This document shows positions 1 through 10,074 of a stretch of 64,000 nucleotides of DNA, piece by piece (positions within the stretch are counted from its first letter, which is position 1; the number at the start of each line of letters is the position of its first letter). The notes under the pieces are model-generated. The model searched no databases. It was not told where the DNA came from and saw only the letters and a program-made list of their open reading frames with translations. The position numbers were made by a program, and so were the translations under genes. The DNA comes from JACKOB01 sp024234575 (GTDB taxonomy: Bacteria; Pseudomonadota; Gammaproteobacteria; Pseudomonadales; Oleiphilaceae): assembly GCA_051208035.1 (NCBI GenBank), contig JBPJFZ010000002.1, forward strand, positions 124,001-188,000, given 5' to 3'.

Positions 1-87
1 CTCAACATAAATTGTCATGATCGTTGTCTATACTGATGGCGATTATGTAAGGTACTAAAAGTTAATTGTATTTGAAGGTTGCTGCTT

Positions 88-2178
88 ATGAGTTCCGAAG
101 AATCTTGTGATGTTATTGATCTAAACGCCCACGCCAACTACTTTAATCGCGAGCTCAGCCACTTGCAGTTCAATGCTCGCGTATTAAAGCAGGCGTTAGA
201 CAAAAACCACCCCTTGCTCAACCGACTGTTATTTTGCTGCATATTTAGCAGCAATATGGATGAGTTTTTCGAAATTCGTGTCGCTGGTCTGCGGCAACAA
301 ATCAAATATGGTCGCGAATCCATTGGTCCCGATGGCAAAGCACCGACAGAGGTTCTAGCAGAGATCGACCGCGTGGTCCACGGCTATGTCGATGAGCAAT
401 ACAGTATTCTCAATGATGTGCTCTTACCAGAGCTCGAAGCCCAGGGTATCCGCTTTGTTAAGCGTGCCGATTGGACGGATGTGCAAACAGCCTGGATCGA
501 AAAGTATTTTGAAGATGAGGTCTTGCCGGTCATCAATCCCATCGGACTCGATCCATCCCACCCTTTTCCGCGCCTGGTTAATAAAAGCTTAAACTTCATC
601 GTGTCCCTTGAGGGGAAAGACGCTTTTGGTCGAGAAACAGGTATGGCGATTGTGCCTGCACCGCGTTCGCTGCCCCGGCTTGTAAGGCTGCCAGATGACG
701 TCTGTAATGGCGGGGATAATATTGTTTTTCTTTCATCGATTATTCATGCCCATGCCGAACAACTGTTTCCGGGAATGCAGATTAAAGGATCTTACCAGTT
801 TCGTTTAACCCGAAATGCCGACTTGGAGCTTGAAGACGATGACATGGTGGATCTGGCCTCGACCTTAAGAGGTGAGTTACTGAGTCGCAGGTTTGGTGAT
901 GCGGTGCGCCTTGAAGTCGTTGATAATTGCCCCGAAGAGCTAGTGGCGTTCTTGCTCAAAGAGTTTAACCTCACTGGTGCTGAACTGTATAAGGTTAATG
1001 GACCGGTGAACCTTGCCCGGTTGATGGCTGTAGGCAGGTTAACCAATCGGCCTGACCTCGAATACCCCAGCTTTACGCCGGGGGTGCCAAAGAATGTTCG
1101 CAGCAAAGAAAAAATCATGGATGCGATTAAGCAGCGGGATATCCTGCTACTGCACCCCTACGAAACCTTTACACCAGTGATTGACCTTCTGCGGCAGGCA
1201 GCAAAAGACCCCAACGTACTGGCGATTAAGCAAACGCTCTATCGTACCGGCGCTGACTCTGAAATGGTGGCAGCGCTTGTTGATGCCGCCAGGCGAGGCA
1301 AAGAAGTGACGGCGGTTGTTGAGTTGCGGGCGCGTTTTGATGAAGAAGAAAACCTTGAGTTGGCCAGCCGTCTGCAAGAGGCGGGCGTAGTGGTGGTGTA
1401 TGGTGTGGTTGGCTTTAAAACCCATGCCAAAATGATCATGATTGTGCGTCGTGAAGATGGGGTTCTGCGTCGATATGTGCATCTGGGGACAGGCAATTAT
1501 CATGCAGGAAATGCCAAGCTTTATTCTGATTATAGCTTTATGACCTGTGATCCTGCTCTGACTGATGATGTGCATCGTATATTTCAGCAGTTAACCGGCA
1601 TGGGGAAGGCGCTGAAAATTAAAAAGCTGTTTCATGCGCCTTTTACGTTGCATGATCAGATGATCAGCCTTATTGACCGAGAACGAGTCAATGTTGAGCA
1701 AGGCAAAGAGGGTTATATTCTGGTGAAGGTGAACGCCTTAACTGAGCCAAAAATCATGAAAGCGCTGTTTAAAGCCTCTCGGTCGGGTGTGAAGATCGAT
1801 CTGCTCATCCGTGGCATTTGTTGCCTTAAGCCTGGGATACCAGGGCTTTCAGAAAACATCAGAGTACGCTCGATTATTGGTCGGTTTCTTGAGCATACTC
1901 GTGTCTTCTATTTTCACAATGAAGGCAAGGGAGATGTCTACTGCGCCAGCGCAGACTGGATGAGCCGTAACCTCATTAATCGGGTCGAGACCTGCTTTCC
2001 TATCGAGAATAAAAAGCTTTCCGAAAGGGTGAAAGAAGAGCTGGATTGGTATTTGAAAGACAACTGTCAAAGTTGGGAGTTAAAGCCAGATGGCAGTTAT
2101 AGTCAACTCACGCCCCAAGAAGGGGAAGAGCGATTTAGCGTGCAGAACTCTCTTCTCGATAAACTTGCGGCGCGTTAG
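88..2178 (+). CDS. ppk: Polyphosphate kinase 1
   Basis: Transfers the gamma phosphate of ATP reversibly onto polyphosphate chains. The protein is 696 residues from the ATG at 88, the usual PPK1 length. I prefer this ATG to the TTG at 79 because a GAAGG ribosome site lies 9 bases upstream. The N-terminal helical domain shows the RELSHLQFNARVL and NMDEFFEIRVAGL motifs. The two C-terminal phospholipase-D-like domains carry the catalytic histidine in FKTHAKM (near residue 446, matching E. coli His435) and the second histidine in HLGTGNYH. All key motifs look intact. No exopolyphosphatase gene lies next to it, unlike the arrangement in E. coli. Confidence 0.98.
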   Translation: MSSEESCDVIDLNAHANYFNRELSHLQFNARVLKQALDKNHPLLNRLLFCCIFSSNMDEFFEIRVAGLRQQIKYGRESIGPDGKAPTEVLAEIDRVVHGYVDEQYSILNDVLLPELEAQGIRFVKRADWTDVQTAWIEKYFEDEVLPVINPIGLDPSHPFPRLVNKSLNFIVSLEGKDAFGRETGMAIVPAPRSLPRLVRLPDDVCNGGDNIVFLSSIIHAHAEQLFPGMQIKGSYQFRLTRNADLELEDDDMVDLASTLRGELLSRRFGDAVRLEVVDNCPEELVAFLLKEFNLTGAELYKVNGPVNLARLMAVGRLTNRPDLEYPSFTPGVPKNVRSKEKIMDAIKQRDILLLHPYETFTPVIDLLRQAAKDPNVLAIKQTLYRTGADSEMVAALVDAARRGKEVTAVVELRARFDEEENLELASRLQEAGVVVVYGVVGFKTHAKMIMIVRREDGVLRRYVHLGTGNYHAGNAKLYSDYSFMTCDPALTDDVHRIFQQLTGMGKALKIKKLFHAPFTLHDQMISLIDRERVNVEQGKEGYILVKVNALTEPKIMKALFKASRSGVKIDLLIRGICCLKPGIPGLSENIRVRSIIGRFLEHTRVFYFHNEGKGDVYCASADWMSRNLINRVETCFPIENKKLSERVKEELDWYLKDNCQSWELKPDGSYSQLTPQEGEERFSVQNSLLDKLAAR

Positions 2179-2214
2179 TCGCTTTACACAGGCAACCTGT
2201 AGAGGCGTAAAAAT

Positions 2215-3279
2215 ATGAACCCAACGGGATTCTCTTCTGGTGCGCGATTTTTGGTGGTGCTGGCGTCATTTGTGATTGTCGTTGCGGGGGTTAAGGCTGC
2301 AGAGTCAATTATGGCAACACTGCTGCTATCCGGCTTTTTTGCAATTCTTTGCGCACCACCGTTTGTACTGATGCAGAAAAAAGGATTGCCGAGCTGGCTC
2401 TCGTTGTTGATCGTCGTAGTGGGGATAACTGTCATCCAGGTGTTGTTTGTTTCTGTATTGGCGTCATCCATCTCGGAGTTTACCAACGATTTGCCGAAAT
2501 ATCAGGGGCGGGTAAATGTGCTGCTCGGTTCGGCAATTGGTTATCTGGCAGAGTGGGGCATTGATGTACCGAAAAATCTGGTGCAGCAGTACTTTGACCC
2601 TTCAGTAGCCCTTAAAATTGTTGCTAACACACTTGGCAGTTTGGGGGGCGTACTCTCTAATGCGTTTTTAATAATAGTGACTGTAATTTTTATGCTGTTC
2701 GAAGGGATGTCACTGCGGGCCAAGCTGCATTTAGCTTTTGGCGAAGGAGGGCATGTATCCAAGAGCGAGCTGTTTCTGGAAAACGTAAAGCAATACATGA
2801 CCATTAAGACACTAATCAGTATGGTGACGGGAGTGCTGATTTACATCTGGCTACTAATCGTCGGTGTCGATTATGCGCTGCTGTGGGGATTGGTGGCATT
2901 CCTGCTTAACTTCGTTCCCAACATAGGTTCAATAATCGCGGCGGTTCCGGCGGTTTTGCTGGCAATGCTGCAGTTGGATGCCTTCCACGCCCTGCTGGCA
3001 TCCCTGGGATATATATTTGCGAACGTTGTGATGGGTAGCATCATCGAGCCGCGATATATGGGGCGGGGATTAGGCTTATCGACGCTGGTGGTATTTCTCT
3101 CTTTGGTATTTTGGGGGTGGGTGCTGGGGCCGGTCGGCATGCTGTTGTCCATACCGTTGACGATTATGTTAAAAATGGCGCTCGAGAGTAATGATGAAAC
3201 ACGCTGGATGGCAATACTCATGAGTGGCGATGAGATAGTTGATGGTCAGAACGATGTTGATGTAAAAAGCGATCATTGA
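2215..3279 (+). CDS. AI-2E/PerM-family membrane permease
   Basis: A 354-residue integral membrane protein of the AI-2E transporter (PerM/YdiK/TqsA) family, whose members export small molecules or act as ion antiporters; the substrate cannot be read from sequence. About eight membrane segments are visible: two or three at residues 10-80, one near 145-165 and a group at 200-330. The family signature region holds LNFVPNIGSIIAAVPAVLLA, followed by GSIIEPRYMGRGLGLSTLVV. It starts 36 bases after ppk with a GAGG site upstream and is probably co-transcribed with ppk and the next gene, which begins 3 bases after its stop. Confidence 0.9.
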   Translation: MNPTGFSSGARFLVVLASFVIVVAGVKAAESIMATLLLSGFFAILCAPPFVLMQKKGLPSWLSLLIVVVGITVIQVLFVSVLASSISEFTNDLPKYQGRVNVLLGSAIGYLAEWGIDVPKNLVQQYFDPSVALKIVANTLGSLGGVLSNAFLIIVTVIFMLFEGMSLRAKLHLAFGEGGHVSKSELFLENVKQYMTIKTLISMVTGVLIYIWLLIVGVDYALLWGLVAFLLNFVPNIGSIIAAVPAVLLAMLQLDAFHALLASLGYIFANVVMGSIIEPRYMGRGLGLSTLVVFLSLVFWGWVLGPVGMLLSIPLTIMLKMALESNDETRWMAILMSGDEIVDGQNDVDVKSDH

Positions 3280-3282
3280 GTT

Positions 3283-4176
3283 GTGCGTAATCAACGACTA
3301 TTGGGCTCTGTCTGGGTTCTACTGCTGCTGTTTTCCGGAAACGCCATAGCTGATCTCAGGGAAGAAAAGGAAATCTCTACGTCCGTGATGGATGATGCCG
3401 GGCGGGAAATGGTGCTGCTGAAGCCGGCAGAGCGAGTTGTAAGCATGAGCCCTGGTCTGGCCGAGCTGATCTTTGCTATCGGTGCAGGGGACAGGCTTGT
3501 TGGTACGGTGGCGTATAGTGATTATCCGGAAGCAGCCCGATCAGTCCCCGTTATTGGTGACTACCAGGCCATAGATTACGAGTCTTTGCTGTTACTTCAG
3601 CCTGACCTTGTTCTGTTATGGGGAAGTGGCCAGGGGGCAGCAGTCAGAGAGAAACTTGGCGACTTAAACATACCGTATTATGTTGCGGAAATGAGCAAAA
3701 TAGATGATGTCGTCACCACGATGGCCCGACTATCGATCTTGGTGGGGTTAGACTCATTGGATTTGCAACGCACCTTCGTCGACCAGGTGTCTGCTATTAC
3801 CGATAAGTACTCCTCCGGCACTGCAACCGGAAAACAGCGTGTTTTCGTGCAGATTTGGCACCCACCGTTAATGACTGTCGGTGGTAGTCAATTGATATCC
3901 GAACTTGTAAGCCGGTGCGGTGGTATTAATGTCTTTGCAGATCGTTCAGAGAAGTCTTTTACGGTAAATATCGAATCTGTGCTCGCAAGACAGCCTGAAA
4001 TGATTCTCTTTGTTTCGAAAACGCGAGACGCTGAAGCCATTGCTATGTGGAAACAATTTGGTGATATACCCGCAGTAAAGCACGGCCGGTTTGTCTGGGC
4101 AGATCCGGATTTGTTAAGTCGCGCTGGCCCAAGAATAGTCCAAGGACTCAGCACTGTATGTGAAGGTATGCATTAA
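3283..4176 (+). CDS. BtuF-like periplasmic binding protein
   Basis: A 297-residue helical-backbone metal-receptor (class III) binding protein, closest in pattern to BtuF and related cobalamin or iron-chelate binding proteins. It starts at a GTG. The first 23 residues form a signal peptide ending near AIA, so it should work in the periplasm. The core begins with RVVSMSPGLAELIFAIGAGDRLVGT, followed by the YPEAA and IDYESLLLLQPDLVL motifs typical of BtuF. No BtuC or BtuD transporter gene lies nearby and I saw no cobalamin riboswitch, so the ligand assignment is an inference. Its stop codon overlaps the stop of the convergent gene by 4 bases. Confidence 0.8.
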   Translation: MRNQRLLGSVWVLLLLFSGNAIADLREEKEISTSVMDDAGREMVLLKPAERVVSMSPGLAELIFAIGAGDRLVGTVAYSDYPEAARSVPVIGDYQAIDYESLLLLQPDLVLLWGSGQGAAVREKLGDLNIPYYVAEMSKIDDVVTTMARLSILVGLDSLDLQRTFVDQVSAITDKYSSGTATGKQRVFVQIWHPPLMTVGGSQLISELVSRCGGINVFADRSEKSFTVNIESVLARQPEMILFVSKTRDAEAIAMWKQFGDIPAVKHGRFVWADPDLLSRAGPRIVQGLSTVCEGMH

Positions 4177-4754
4177 CGTACATCTGGCTCAATAAGCGGC
4201 TCACCAGTCTGCAGCCGCTTCAAATCGCGGGAGCGATTCTGGCTTAACTGGATTGCTCTGTTTACCTGCTCGTTGTATACCTCAAGCCAAGTTCGCGAGC
4301 CGGGAATCATATGGGCCAGATCATACATGCCTGATTTCATTGCTTTTAAAAACTCTTGGAAACTGGCTTCCTGTTGCACCATCACTCTTTGGAAAGTGGG
4401 CGCGCTGCTGGCATCAAGCTTTTCAAGCAACCCCGGATAATCTTTAGTTAATTGCTGCAGTTGCGCATCTTTGGCGGCGATGGCTTGTTCAAGTGCGGCA
4501 ATTTTTTCCTGCACAGCGACCAGCTCTTCAGGTAATACATACACTTCTTCGCTGCTCATGCCACTAACGATGGTCGTAGTAATGGTGACCGACAAGGCCA
4601 CCATAATCAGCAGTGCAACGATCAGTAAAGCGACTTTGTTGGTAGAAACGCTTTTTTCGAGCATGGAAATTCGTTGCTCTTCGGAAAGTTCTTCTGGTTC
4701 TTCCTCTCTGCTTTTCGTTTCTTTGCTCTTGGTGTCTTTATCTTTGCCCATCAT
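4173..4754 (-). CDS. Single-pass membrane protein with coiled coil, unknown function
   Basis: A 193-residue protein I do not recognise. The first 40 residues are highly charged (KDKDTKSKETKSREEEPEE). One membrane helix follows at about residues 41-65 (VALLIVALLIMVALSVTIT). Next comes a heptad-rich region (about 75-115, EELVAVQEKIAALEQAIAAKDAQLQQL) that should form a coiled coil, and then a helical tail. The topology suggests N-in with a periplasmic coiled coil. It is convergent with the BtuF-like gene, with overlapping stops, and stands alone on its strand. Function is unassigned. Confidence 0.75.
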   Translation of the reverse strand: MMGKDKDTKSKETKSREEEPEELSEEQRISMLEKSVSTNKVALLIVALLIMVALSVTITTTIVSGMSSEEVYVLPEELVAVQEKIAALEQAIAAKDAQLQQLTKDYPGLLEKLDASSAPTFQRVMVQQEASFQEFLKAMKSGMYDLAHMIPGSRTWLEVYNEQVNRAIQLSQNRSRDLKRLQTGEPLIEPDVR

Positions 4755-4886
4755 TGATCATTGCCTGTATCGTTTATCTATAACTATGAGACATAAAAAA
4801 GTGTCTCTGATAGCTTTAGTGTAGTAGAAAAACGGCGAATGTTTAAAATGATCGCATGGATATCAGTTTTCTTTGAAAACAGAGGG

Positions 4887-6611
4887 TTACTGTCGGCTGA
4901 TAGCTTGGCCTATTCCCCGGGGATCAGAGGCGGCTTGCATGGTTTTGGCGTCTTTGTCCCAAATGACAATTTGCATGTTACCGTATTCTCGGCCGATGTC
5001 TTTGGTGTTATAGCCTAGAGAGTGCAGGCTGTTTAACTCATCTTCTGAAAAGGTCTCTGGCTCGTGTTGAATAGCATCAGGCTTAAACTGATGATGGTAT
5101 CTTGGGGCTGCAACGATTGCTTGTGCATCCTTGCCTTCGATAAAAGACAATATGCTCTGAAATACCATCGAAATAATTCGGCTGCCACCTGGCGTGCCGG
5201 TAATCATCAGGTGCTCACCATTCTCCACGATACTGGGCGTCATGCTTGATAGCGGCCTTTTGCCTGGTTCTATCGCATTGGCTTCATTGCCAACCAGCCC
5301 ATAAGCATTGGGGTGGCCGGGTTTGATTGAGAAATCATCCATTTCATTGTTAAGTAAAATACCTGTCTGGGGGGAGGTGTATCCCGAGCCGAAAGGTAAG
5401 TTAATGCTAAGTGTCACTGATGCCCTGTTGCCATAACCGTCCAATATCGAAAAATGGGTCGTATGGTGCGTTTCGTCATCGAATTCTGGAGCTTTTAACC
5501 TGGCGTCTGTGGTCTCGCTTTCTGCGTCGGCCAGTGTGTTACTGACTGATCGCGCCAGGTAGGCAAGATAAGAGCGTTGCAGTAGGTCGTCAGTGGGAAC
5601 TTCAACGAAGTCAGGGTCACCAAGGTAGAGCGAGCGGTCTCGGTAGGCCAGGCGCATGACTTCCGTGTTCTTGATGGTGCTTTCCAGCTTTTCCGGAAGT
5701 ACGTTTTGTGAAGTTACCCGCTCTCGAATGCCAAACATTTGTGCCAGGGCGATACCGCCAGAAGATGGCGGTGGGACGGTGGTAATGTCGTAGCCTTGAT
5801 AACTGAATCGTATGGGCTCGCGTTCGACTGTTTCATAGGCAGCTAAATCTTCGGTTGTCCAAATACCACCCGCTGCATGTACATCATCGACAAGTTTTTC
5901 TGCCAGTTCACCGGTGTAAAAGGCGCGCTTTCCTGTTCTGGCAATTTGTCTTAGGGTTTCTGCCAGCTGTGGCTGTTTGATGAGCACGTTGCGCTCAGGA
6001 ATGCTGTCGTTAATCAGGAATGTGGATCGGGAGGCGGGGTGACGGCGAAGTTCTGCTTCACGAAACCTTACCATGTTGCGGTACTTTTCGGTAACCCTGA
6101 AGCCATCATCGGCAACCTGAATAGCGTCTGCCAGTGTGGCTGCAAGCGGCATGTTGCCAAATTCGCGCGAAATGTGATCAATGGCGGCTACCTGCCCGGG
6201 GATGGCCGCAGCCAATGGTCCATTGGTAGATGAGGCAGACTTACTGACATTGCCTGTCGCATCAAGGTACATATCACGGTGGGCGGCAAGCGGCGCTTTT
6301 TCGCGTGCATCAATCACTATCGATTCGCCATTGCTTCGCTGCAACAGCCAGAATCCACCTCCACCCAGGCCCGAGCCGTAGGGTTCAACGACCGCCAACA
6401 TAGATGCTGCGGCAATCGCCGCATCAAAGGCGTTGCCGCCACGATCAAGAACTCTAAATGCGGCTTGTGTTGCCAGTGGGTGCGCGGTGGCAACCGCCGC
6501 CTGCTGCGGCTTCTGCCCGTTGAAGCTGCAGCCGCTAAGAATAAGGCCCAGGCAAGCAAGCAGGCATAGGGCGACAATGCGAGTAGTTGTGTTATTGCGA
6601 CTGGTTACCAC
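4887..6611 (-). CDS. ggt: Gamma-glutamyltransferase (lipoprotein)
   Basis: Cleaves or transfers the gamma-glutamyl group of glutathione and related compounds in the periplasm. The 574-residue precursor starts at a GTG and carries a lipoprotein signal (LGLILSGC, cysteine near residue 28), so it is probably membrane-anchored. The self-processing site is the TTHFS motif, with the new N-terminal threonine nucleophile near residue 384. The downstream substrate-binding motifs LNNEMDDFS and KRPLSSMTPSIV are present, and a GTPGGS loop follows. It is the last gene of a minus-strand series with the ferredoxin and coaD genes, an order I recall from PAO1 (PA0361-PA0363). Confidence 0.95.
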   Translation of the reverse strand: MVTSRNNTTTRIVALCLLACLGLILSGCSFNGQKPQQAAVATAHPLATQAAFRVLDRGGNAFDAAIAAASMLAVVEPYGSGLGGGGFWLLQRSNGESIVIDAREKAPLAAHRDMYLDATGNVSKSASSTNGPLAAAIPGQVAAIDHISREFGNMPLAATLADAIQVADDGFRVTEKYRNMVRFREAELRRHPASRSTFLINDSIPERNVLIKQPQLAETLRQIARTGKRAFYTGELAEKLVDDVHAAGGIWTTEDLAAYETVEREPIRFSYQGYDITTVPPPSSGGIALAQMFGIRERVTSQNVLPEKLESTIKNTEVMRLAYRDRSLYLGDPDFVEVPTDDLLQRSYLAYLARSVSNTLADAESETTDARLKAPEFDDETHHTTHFSILDGYGNRASVTLSINLPFGSGYTSPQTGILLNNEMDDFSIKPGHPNAYGLVGNEANAIEPGKRPLSSMTPSIVENGEHLMITGTPGGSRIISMVFQSILSFIEGKDAQAIVAAPRYHHQFKPDAIQHEPETFSEDELNSLHSLGYNTKDIGREYGNMQIVIWDKDAKTMQAASDPRGIGQAISRQ

Positions 6612-6653
6612 GACTCCCTACCTCCATGTTGCGGGGCCCTCCAGAAAAACAGG

Positions 6654-6905
<252 letters not shown>

Positions 6906-6942
6906 CTATTACCTCTTATTCAGCCATAGTCGCATAAAATAG

Positions 6943-6967
6943 ATGCCCGCTATCGTGCGGCGGGCGC
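6943..6967 (-). terminator. Possible stem-loop after coaD
   Basis: GCCCGC at 6945-6950 pairs with GCGGGC at 6959-6964, inside the 160-base gap between coaD and the ferredoxin gene. Read on the minus strand, it is followed only by a weak T-rich stretch. It could be an inefficient terminator or a processing stem. Confidence 0.35.
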
Positions 6968-7063
6968 ATAGTGTAGCTGATTCTTTTACTAAGGTTTAGT
7001 CTTGTCCGTCGCAGATTTCAAATTAGCAGACATGCGTGGCAAGAAAACATCGAACCTGCAGGC

Positions 7064-7567
<504 letters not shown>

Positions 7568-7584
7568 TTAGATTGAGGGAGTTG

Positions 7585-7608
7585 GGGATGTTAACGAAAA
7601 AACATCCC
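7585..7608. repeat. 8-bp inverted repeat between GMC gene and coaD
   Basis: GGGATGTT at 7585-7592 and AACATCCC at 7601-7608 enclose an 8-base loop in the gap between the oxidoreductase and coaD. Neither strand has a T-run right after the stem, so a classical terminator is unlikely. An mRNA processing or stabilising stem is possible. Confidence 0.4.
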
Positions 7609-7651
7609 TTGCTCAATTATTCCTCTTTCACCGCCGGACTGGTAGATGGCT

Positions 7652-9244
7652 TTATGGTTTTTTTAAACGTTCTGCCAGGTGCGTGGCCTGCATTGCTGCC
7701 ATCGCATAAATCGATAGCTGTGGGTTAGCACCGATACTTGTGGGGAAGGTTGAGCCATCGATAACATGAAGGTTAGAGACATGGTGATGTTCGCCCAAGC
7801 TGTTAACGACCGACGTTCTCGGGTCTTCACCCATGGCGCAGCCTCCCATCTGATGTGCCGTAAATAATTTAACCCGATGCGCCTGCATGGGTAGCTCAGA
7901 AATGGCGACTTTAGCTTCTGCCCACGAACGATAGGCCGGTGCGTCCAGGTGCAAAAGCTTCACTTGCAAAGCGCCTGCGGCAAATTGTACTTCGGCCATT
8001 TTCAAATAGGCGTCTCTCAAGCCGCGCCACAGGTAGTCGGTAAGAGGGTAGTCGAGCACCGGACTGCCGTCATCTCGCAAACTTACTGTTCCGCCTGGGC
8101 TATCTTCGTGAAATCCATCCCGCAACAATGCCAGCACAGCGTTAGTATGTGGCAACTGCTTCATTGCGGATGCCAGTTCGCTGCCATGCATGCCCAGTAC
8201 GGCAGCGCCAAGGCCTGGGTGTAACGGAGGCACTTCGAGTTTGAAGCCCATTTCGCCGGTGGTGCCATGCTTCCAGACAAACTCGTCGGAATAGACTGAT
8301 TGAGGCGCGCCATAGTAAGGATCTACGGTTTGCGGCATCACCGCCACCGTCGCATTCACAGGGTGCAGGAATGTTCGCTTGCCAATACGGTCATAGGGAT
8401 CTGGAGTGTCAGACCTGAGCAGTAATCCAGGCGAGCCAATCGCGCTGGCGCAAACCACGAAATGCCCGGCCTTAATGGTGATTTTTTTGCCCGTGGGGGC
8501 GAGGGCGTCTGCATCAAGCGCAGTGCAGGTCAGCGTTACGGCCTTTCCTTGCCGGTACTCGATATGATCGGCACGGGCACCAAAAAGTAATGATGCGGCG
8601 TTATCCAGCGCTCCGGGAATGGTTGTTACCAGCATCGATTGTTTGGCGTTGGTTGGGCAGCCCACGCCGCAATACCCAAGGTTCCAGCAGGCTTTCACGT
8701 TACGGGGAATGATCTCTGATGACCAGCCCAGATTGGCACAGCCTCGGGCCAGTATGGCGTTGTTTTCATTGGGGGGTGTTAGCCATTTTTCGATGTTGAG
8801 TCGGCGCTCTCGATTATCAAACCAGGGAGCCATCTCTTCACTGCTAAAGCCGGTCAGGCCAATTTGAGAGGTCCAATAGTCTAGTGTTTGTTCGGGGGTG
8901 CGAAAACTGGATGTCCAATTGACGGTGGTTGAACCGCCAACCGTTCTGCCCTGCATGATGGCAATGGCGCCATCAGCAGTCACCCTGCTCATTCCTTCCT
9001 GATAGAGTCTGGGGTAGGAAAACGCTTCATCCATTTTAAAATGCTTTTGGTAATGTAGCCGACCTTCCTCGACGATTAGTACCTTCAGTCCCGCATTGCT
9101 GAGAATTTCAGCTGTCGTGCCGCCCCCGGCCCCCGAGCCGATCACAACGACATCCGCCTCCAGCGTGAGGTCCTTATCCATGATAGCGGCATCGATGAGC
9201 TGCCAGCCGCCTGCGATCCCTTTCGCGATGATATCTTCGTTCAT
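7652..9244 (-). CDS. GMC-family FAD-dependent oxidoreductase
   Basis: A 530-residue flavoenzyme of the glucose-methanol-choline family, expected to oxidise an alcohol or sugar-like substrate. The FAD-binding fold is near residues 30-60 (VVVIGSGAGGGTTAEILSNAGLKVLIVEEG). The C-terminal catalytic region holds HQMGGCAMG, VIDGSTFPTSIGANPQ and a final helix. There is no signal peptide. It begins 11 bases after the small Tat-signal protein, with AAGGAA upstream, so the two are surely co-transcribed and probably form one complex, as in gluconate/alcohol dehydrogenases made of a GMC subunit and a small subunit. I recall the same pair as PA0364-PA0365 beside coaD. The substrate is unknown; the neighbouring aldehyde dehydrogenase hints at an alcohol. 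Confidence 0.9.
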   Translation of the reverse strand: MNEDIIAKGIAGGWQLIDAAIMDKDLTLEADVVVIGSGAGGGTTAEILSNAGLKVLIVEEGRLHYQKHFKMDEAFSYPRLYQEGMSRVTADGAIAIMQGRTVGGSTTVNWTSSFRTPEQTLDYWTSQIGLTGFSSEEMAPWFDNRERRLNIEKWLTPPNENNAILARGCANLGWSSEIIPRNVKACWNLGYCGVGCPTNAKQSMLVTTIPGALDNAASLLFGARADHIEYRQGKAVTLTCTALDADALAPTGKKITIKAGHFVVCASAIGSPGLLLRSDTPDPYDRIGKRTFLHPVNATVAVMPQTVDPYYGAPQSVYSDEFVWKHGTTGEMGFKLEVPPLHPGLGAAVLGMHGSELASAMKQLPHTNAVLALLRDGFHEDSPGGTVSLRDDGSPVLDYPLTDYLWRGLRDAYLKMAEVQFAAGALQVKLLHLDAPAYRSWAEAKVAISELPMQAHRVKLFTAHQMGGCAMGEDPRTSVVNSLGEHHHVSNLHVIDGSTFPTSIGANPQLSIYAMAAMQATHLAERLKKP

Positions 9245-9255
9245 AACTTATTCCT

Positions 9256-9858
9256 TTAAGAAAACTGTGGCAGGGCTTTCATCGCCGCTTGTGGAGGGCC
9301 GGCGTAACCTGATTTCTGCCAGTTTTCTGGCTGGATGTACCAGCTGACACTCACTATTTTTACCAGCGCGGCGTAGGCTTTATTGAGGAGTGGCAAAGAG
9401 CTGTCTTTCCAGTCGTTTAGAAAGGCATTGATGTCTGTTGCTGATGCGTTTTCCCATGATGACCAAACACCGCCCAGCAGTGCCCTTGTCGGCGCAAAGT
9501 TTAATAGATCGAACAACTTTCGCACTTCCTGTTGATTGGCAGGGCTAAAGTGGTAAATGGCAGTATCGATATCGGCGAGTAATTTATCAGTGTCTGGCGC
9601 ATTGCTGGCAGGCTGTTGGCTAATGACTACTGGCGTGATGGCGGCTAGCAGAATGAGATCATCCTCGCTTAAAAAGCGATAATGATGAGCCTCCCCAGGG
9701 GATGGTGCTTGTGCGCTGCCTGCCGGGGTTGTTGCACAGCCACTCAAGCCTGCCCCCAGGCTTGCAGAAGCCAAAAGTATTCCCCCCCAGAACCCTGTTT
9801 TTAGTAGGCTGCGGCGTGCAAGTGAAGTGGTGTTCTGTTCAATCGACAAGGATTTCAT
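9256..9858 (-). CDS. Tat-signal small subunit partner of GMC oxidoreductase
   Basis: A 200-residue exported protein. The N-terminus has a twin-arginine signal (ARRSLLKTGFWGG, residues about 14-26), a hydrophobic stretch and then LSGC, which could be a lipobox, so a Tat-exported lipoprotein is possible. The rest resembles gluconate 2-dehydrogenase subunit 3-type small subunits in size and helical character, although similarity is weak by eye. It has a strong AGGAGG ribosome site. In known systems the small subunit carries the signal and takes the folded flavoprotein across the membrane with it, which fits the leaderless GMC gene 11 bases downstream. Confidence 0.75.
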   Translation of the reverse strand: MKSLSIEQNTTSLARRSLLKTGFWGGILLASASLGAGLSGCATTPAGSAQAPSPGEAHHYRFLSEDDLILLAAITPVVISQQPASNAPDTDKLLADIDTAIYHFSPANQQEVRKLFDLLNFAPTRALLGGVWSSWENASATDINAFLNDWKDSSLPLLNKAYAALVKIVSVSWYIQPENWQKSGYAGPPQAAMKALPQFS

Positions 9859-10002
9859 CCCAGTCCTCCTCGCTAGGAGATGGAGAGTTATTCTGGCTCA
9901 ACGGTTGTAGACACATTTTGTTTGCCTTTTGTCAGGTGTTATTTCTCTGCAGTGGTGACGTGACGATCTGCATGTTCAAACTGTGCTTTTAGAGCAGGGC
10001 CA

Positions 10003-10031
10003 TTATAAAAAAGGCCCCTTAGCGGAGCCTG
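10003..10031 (-). terminator. Rho-independent terminator of the aldehyde dehydrogenase gene
   Basis: Read on the minus strand, AGGCTCC (10030-10024) pairs with GGGGCCT (10018-10012) around a 5-base loop, with one G-U pair, followed by about six Ts. It lies 45 bases past the aldehyde dehydrogenase stop and separates that gene from the Tat/GMC operon. Confidence 0.8.
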
Positions 10032-10074
10032 AATTTTATGCTGATGAAATAACTGATTAATGTGAACCAGTTAT

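Noticed and set aside
792..1575. Long minus-strand frames inside ppk
   Set aside because: They are antisense shadows of a clear PPK1 gene with all catalytic motifs.
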